64,000 nucleotides of DNA from Torreya grandis. Lineage: Eukaryota > Streptophyta > Pinopsida > Cupressales > Taxaceae. The DNA lies in contig JARHVA010000459.1 of NCBI GenBank assembly GCA_037957365.1, positions 3,414,501-3,478,500 on the forward strand, given 5' to 3'. The notes beneath the pieces are model-generated. The model searched no databases, was not told where the DNA came from, and worked only from the letters and a program-made list of their open reading frames with translations. The position numbers were made by a program, and so were the translations under genes. Shown here piece by piece: positions 63,371 through 64,000 of the stretch (the first letter of the stretch is position 1; each line of letters begins with the position of its first letter).

Positions 63371-64000
63371 AAAAGTAAAAAAAATTAGTCACATATAAAG
63401 GTGGTTTAATTTCCTTCTATCCTAAATAATCATGAGAATTGGCAAGTTTTCAAAGATGACAATCAAATTTTGGGATTCTTACAGTAGGAGGTTGAGTTTT
63501 CTTCAAGAAACCAATCAAAGTATTTGTAGCAGTATGGTGATCAGATTGTGTAACTAGAAAAAAATAAGTTTCCCAAGGGATTGGTCACACTGGAGAACAT
63601 TTTTATTGGTGATTATGACTTAAGGAAGGATAAGTTATCCTTTTCAATAAAATAAGAGCATTATGCCAATATAGAGATTATAACTGGTAAGAATTTCAAA
63701 TTGGGAAATGTATGCACTCCTTCACAAAAGGAGGCTTTCATTGAGTTATGCTCAAATTTTTCTGATGTATTTGCATTTAAATATAGTGATCTCAAGGGAT
63801 TTGATCCAATTTTATCTCAACACACCATTGAGTTAGAGGCTAAAACTAAACTAGTGAGATAAAGACAAAGGCCCATCAATCCTAATATTGAGCCTTTGAT
63901 GAGGGTTGAGCTTCACAAGTTCATAGAGTCACCTATTATATTTCAAATAAAGAACTCAAATTAGGTGGAAAATATTGTTTTGGTATGAAATAAGAATGGT
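63371..64000 (+). pseudogene. E5 RT N-terminal part with linker
   Basis: After a ~300-base linker, the RT lead-in appears: KEAFIELCSNFSDVFAFKYS, DLKGFDPILSQHTIELEAKT, RQRPINP, then KFIESPIIFQIKNS and VENIVLV (63,730-63,990). This is the typical 'DVFAW.Y.DL.GI.P....H.I.L......RQR.R..NP' entry of plant gypsy RT. Stops are at positions expected to be Gln (near 63,861) and Trp (near 63,963). The palm domain lies beyond the window. Confidence 0.85.

Larger units (their letters stand above)
60420..64000 (+). mobile_element. E5: partial Ty3/gypsy (Tat-like) LTR retrotransposon
   Basis: Gag, spacer, protease, archaeal-type RNase H and the start of RT, in that order on the plus strand, cut by the window end. 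It is the same lineage as E1 and E4 by gag and protease blocks. Stops and frameshifts occur in every domain. The LTR is not defined within the window. Confidence 0.85.

Overview
The window reads as nuclear DNA from a seed plant with a very large, repeat-filled genome. A conifer or other gymnosperm fits best, but this is inference. It is strongly AT-rich, and CpG is almost absent outside one younger element (none in 22,441-22,620, for example). I found no host protein gene, rRNA, tRNA or CRISPR array. Nearly all coding signal belongs to decayed retrotransposons, with stops and frameshifts throughout.

Layout: (1) 1-~11,909, minus strand, the 5' part of a Ty3/gypsy element (E1) of Tat type with long LTRs. 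(2) 11,910-13,417, AT-rich DNA with two AC microsatellites. (3) 13,431-21,500, minus strand, an 8.07-kb L1-type LINE bounded by a perfect 13-bp target-site duplication. It has ORF1, ORF2 (endonuclease, reverse transcriptase, zinc finger, RNase H) and a third, unrecognised ORF between ORF2 and the poly(A). (4) 21,514-23,379, the other side of the LINE target, with a 144-bp TG tract. (5) 23,380-31,438, minus strand, an LTR element (E2) with gag and protease but no visible polymerase. (6) 31,439-33,303, AT-rich DNA with a ~335-bp tandem repeat. (7) 33,304-46,514, minus strand, a Ty3/gypsy element (E3) joined through a shared LTR to the 3' end of a second copy. Both copies carry a long accessory reading frame (called ORFX here) after the integrase. 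(8) 46,515-57,574, plus strand, a complete-looking LTR element (E4) with 3.2-3.4-kb LTRs and only gag-protease coding. (9) 57,575-60,400, non-coding, with a patch of degenerate short repeats. (10) ~60,420-64,000, plus strand, the gag-PR-RNase H-RT part of a third Tat-like element (E5), cut by the window end.

Three points stand out. In E1, E3 and E5 an archaeal-type RNase H lies between protease and reverse transcriptase, and E1 and E3 also keep the usual gypsy RNase H after the RT. The TSD shows that the LINE's third ORF is part of the inserted unit. ORFX is present in two diverged copies and fills the position where some plant gypsy elements carry env-like genes. E4 may depend on proteins from relatives such as E1 and E5, since it has a related gag and protease but no polymerase; this is inference. 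Most in-frame stops sit where a Gln, Arg or Trp codon is expected, the pattern left by methyl-C deamination in long-silenced DNA. Domain edges are by eye and good to about 20-50 bases.
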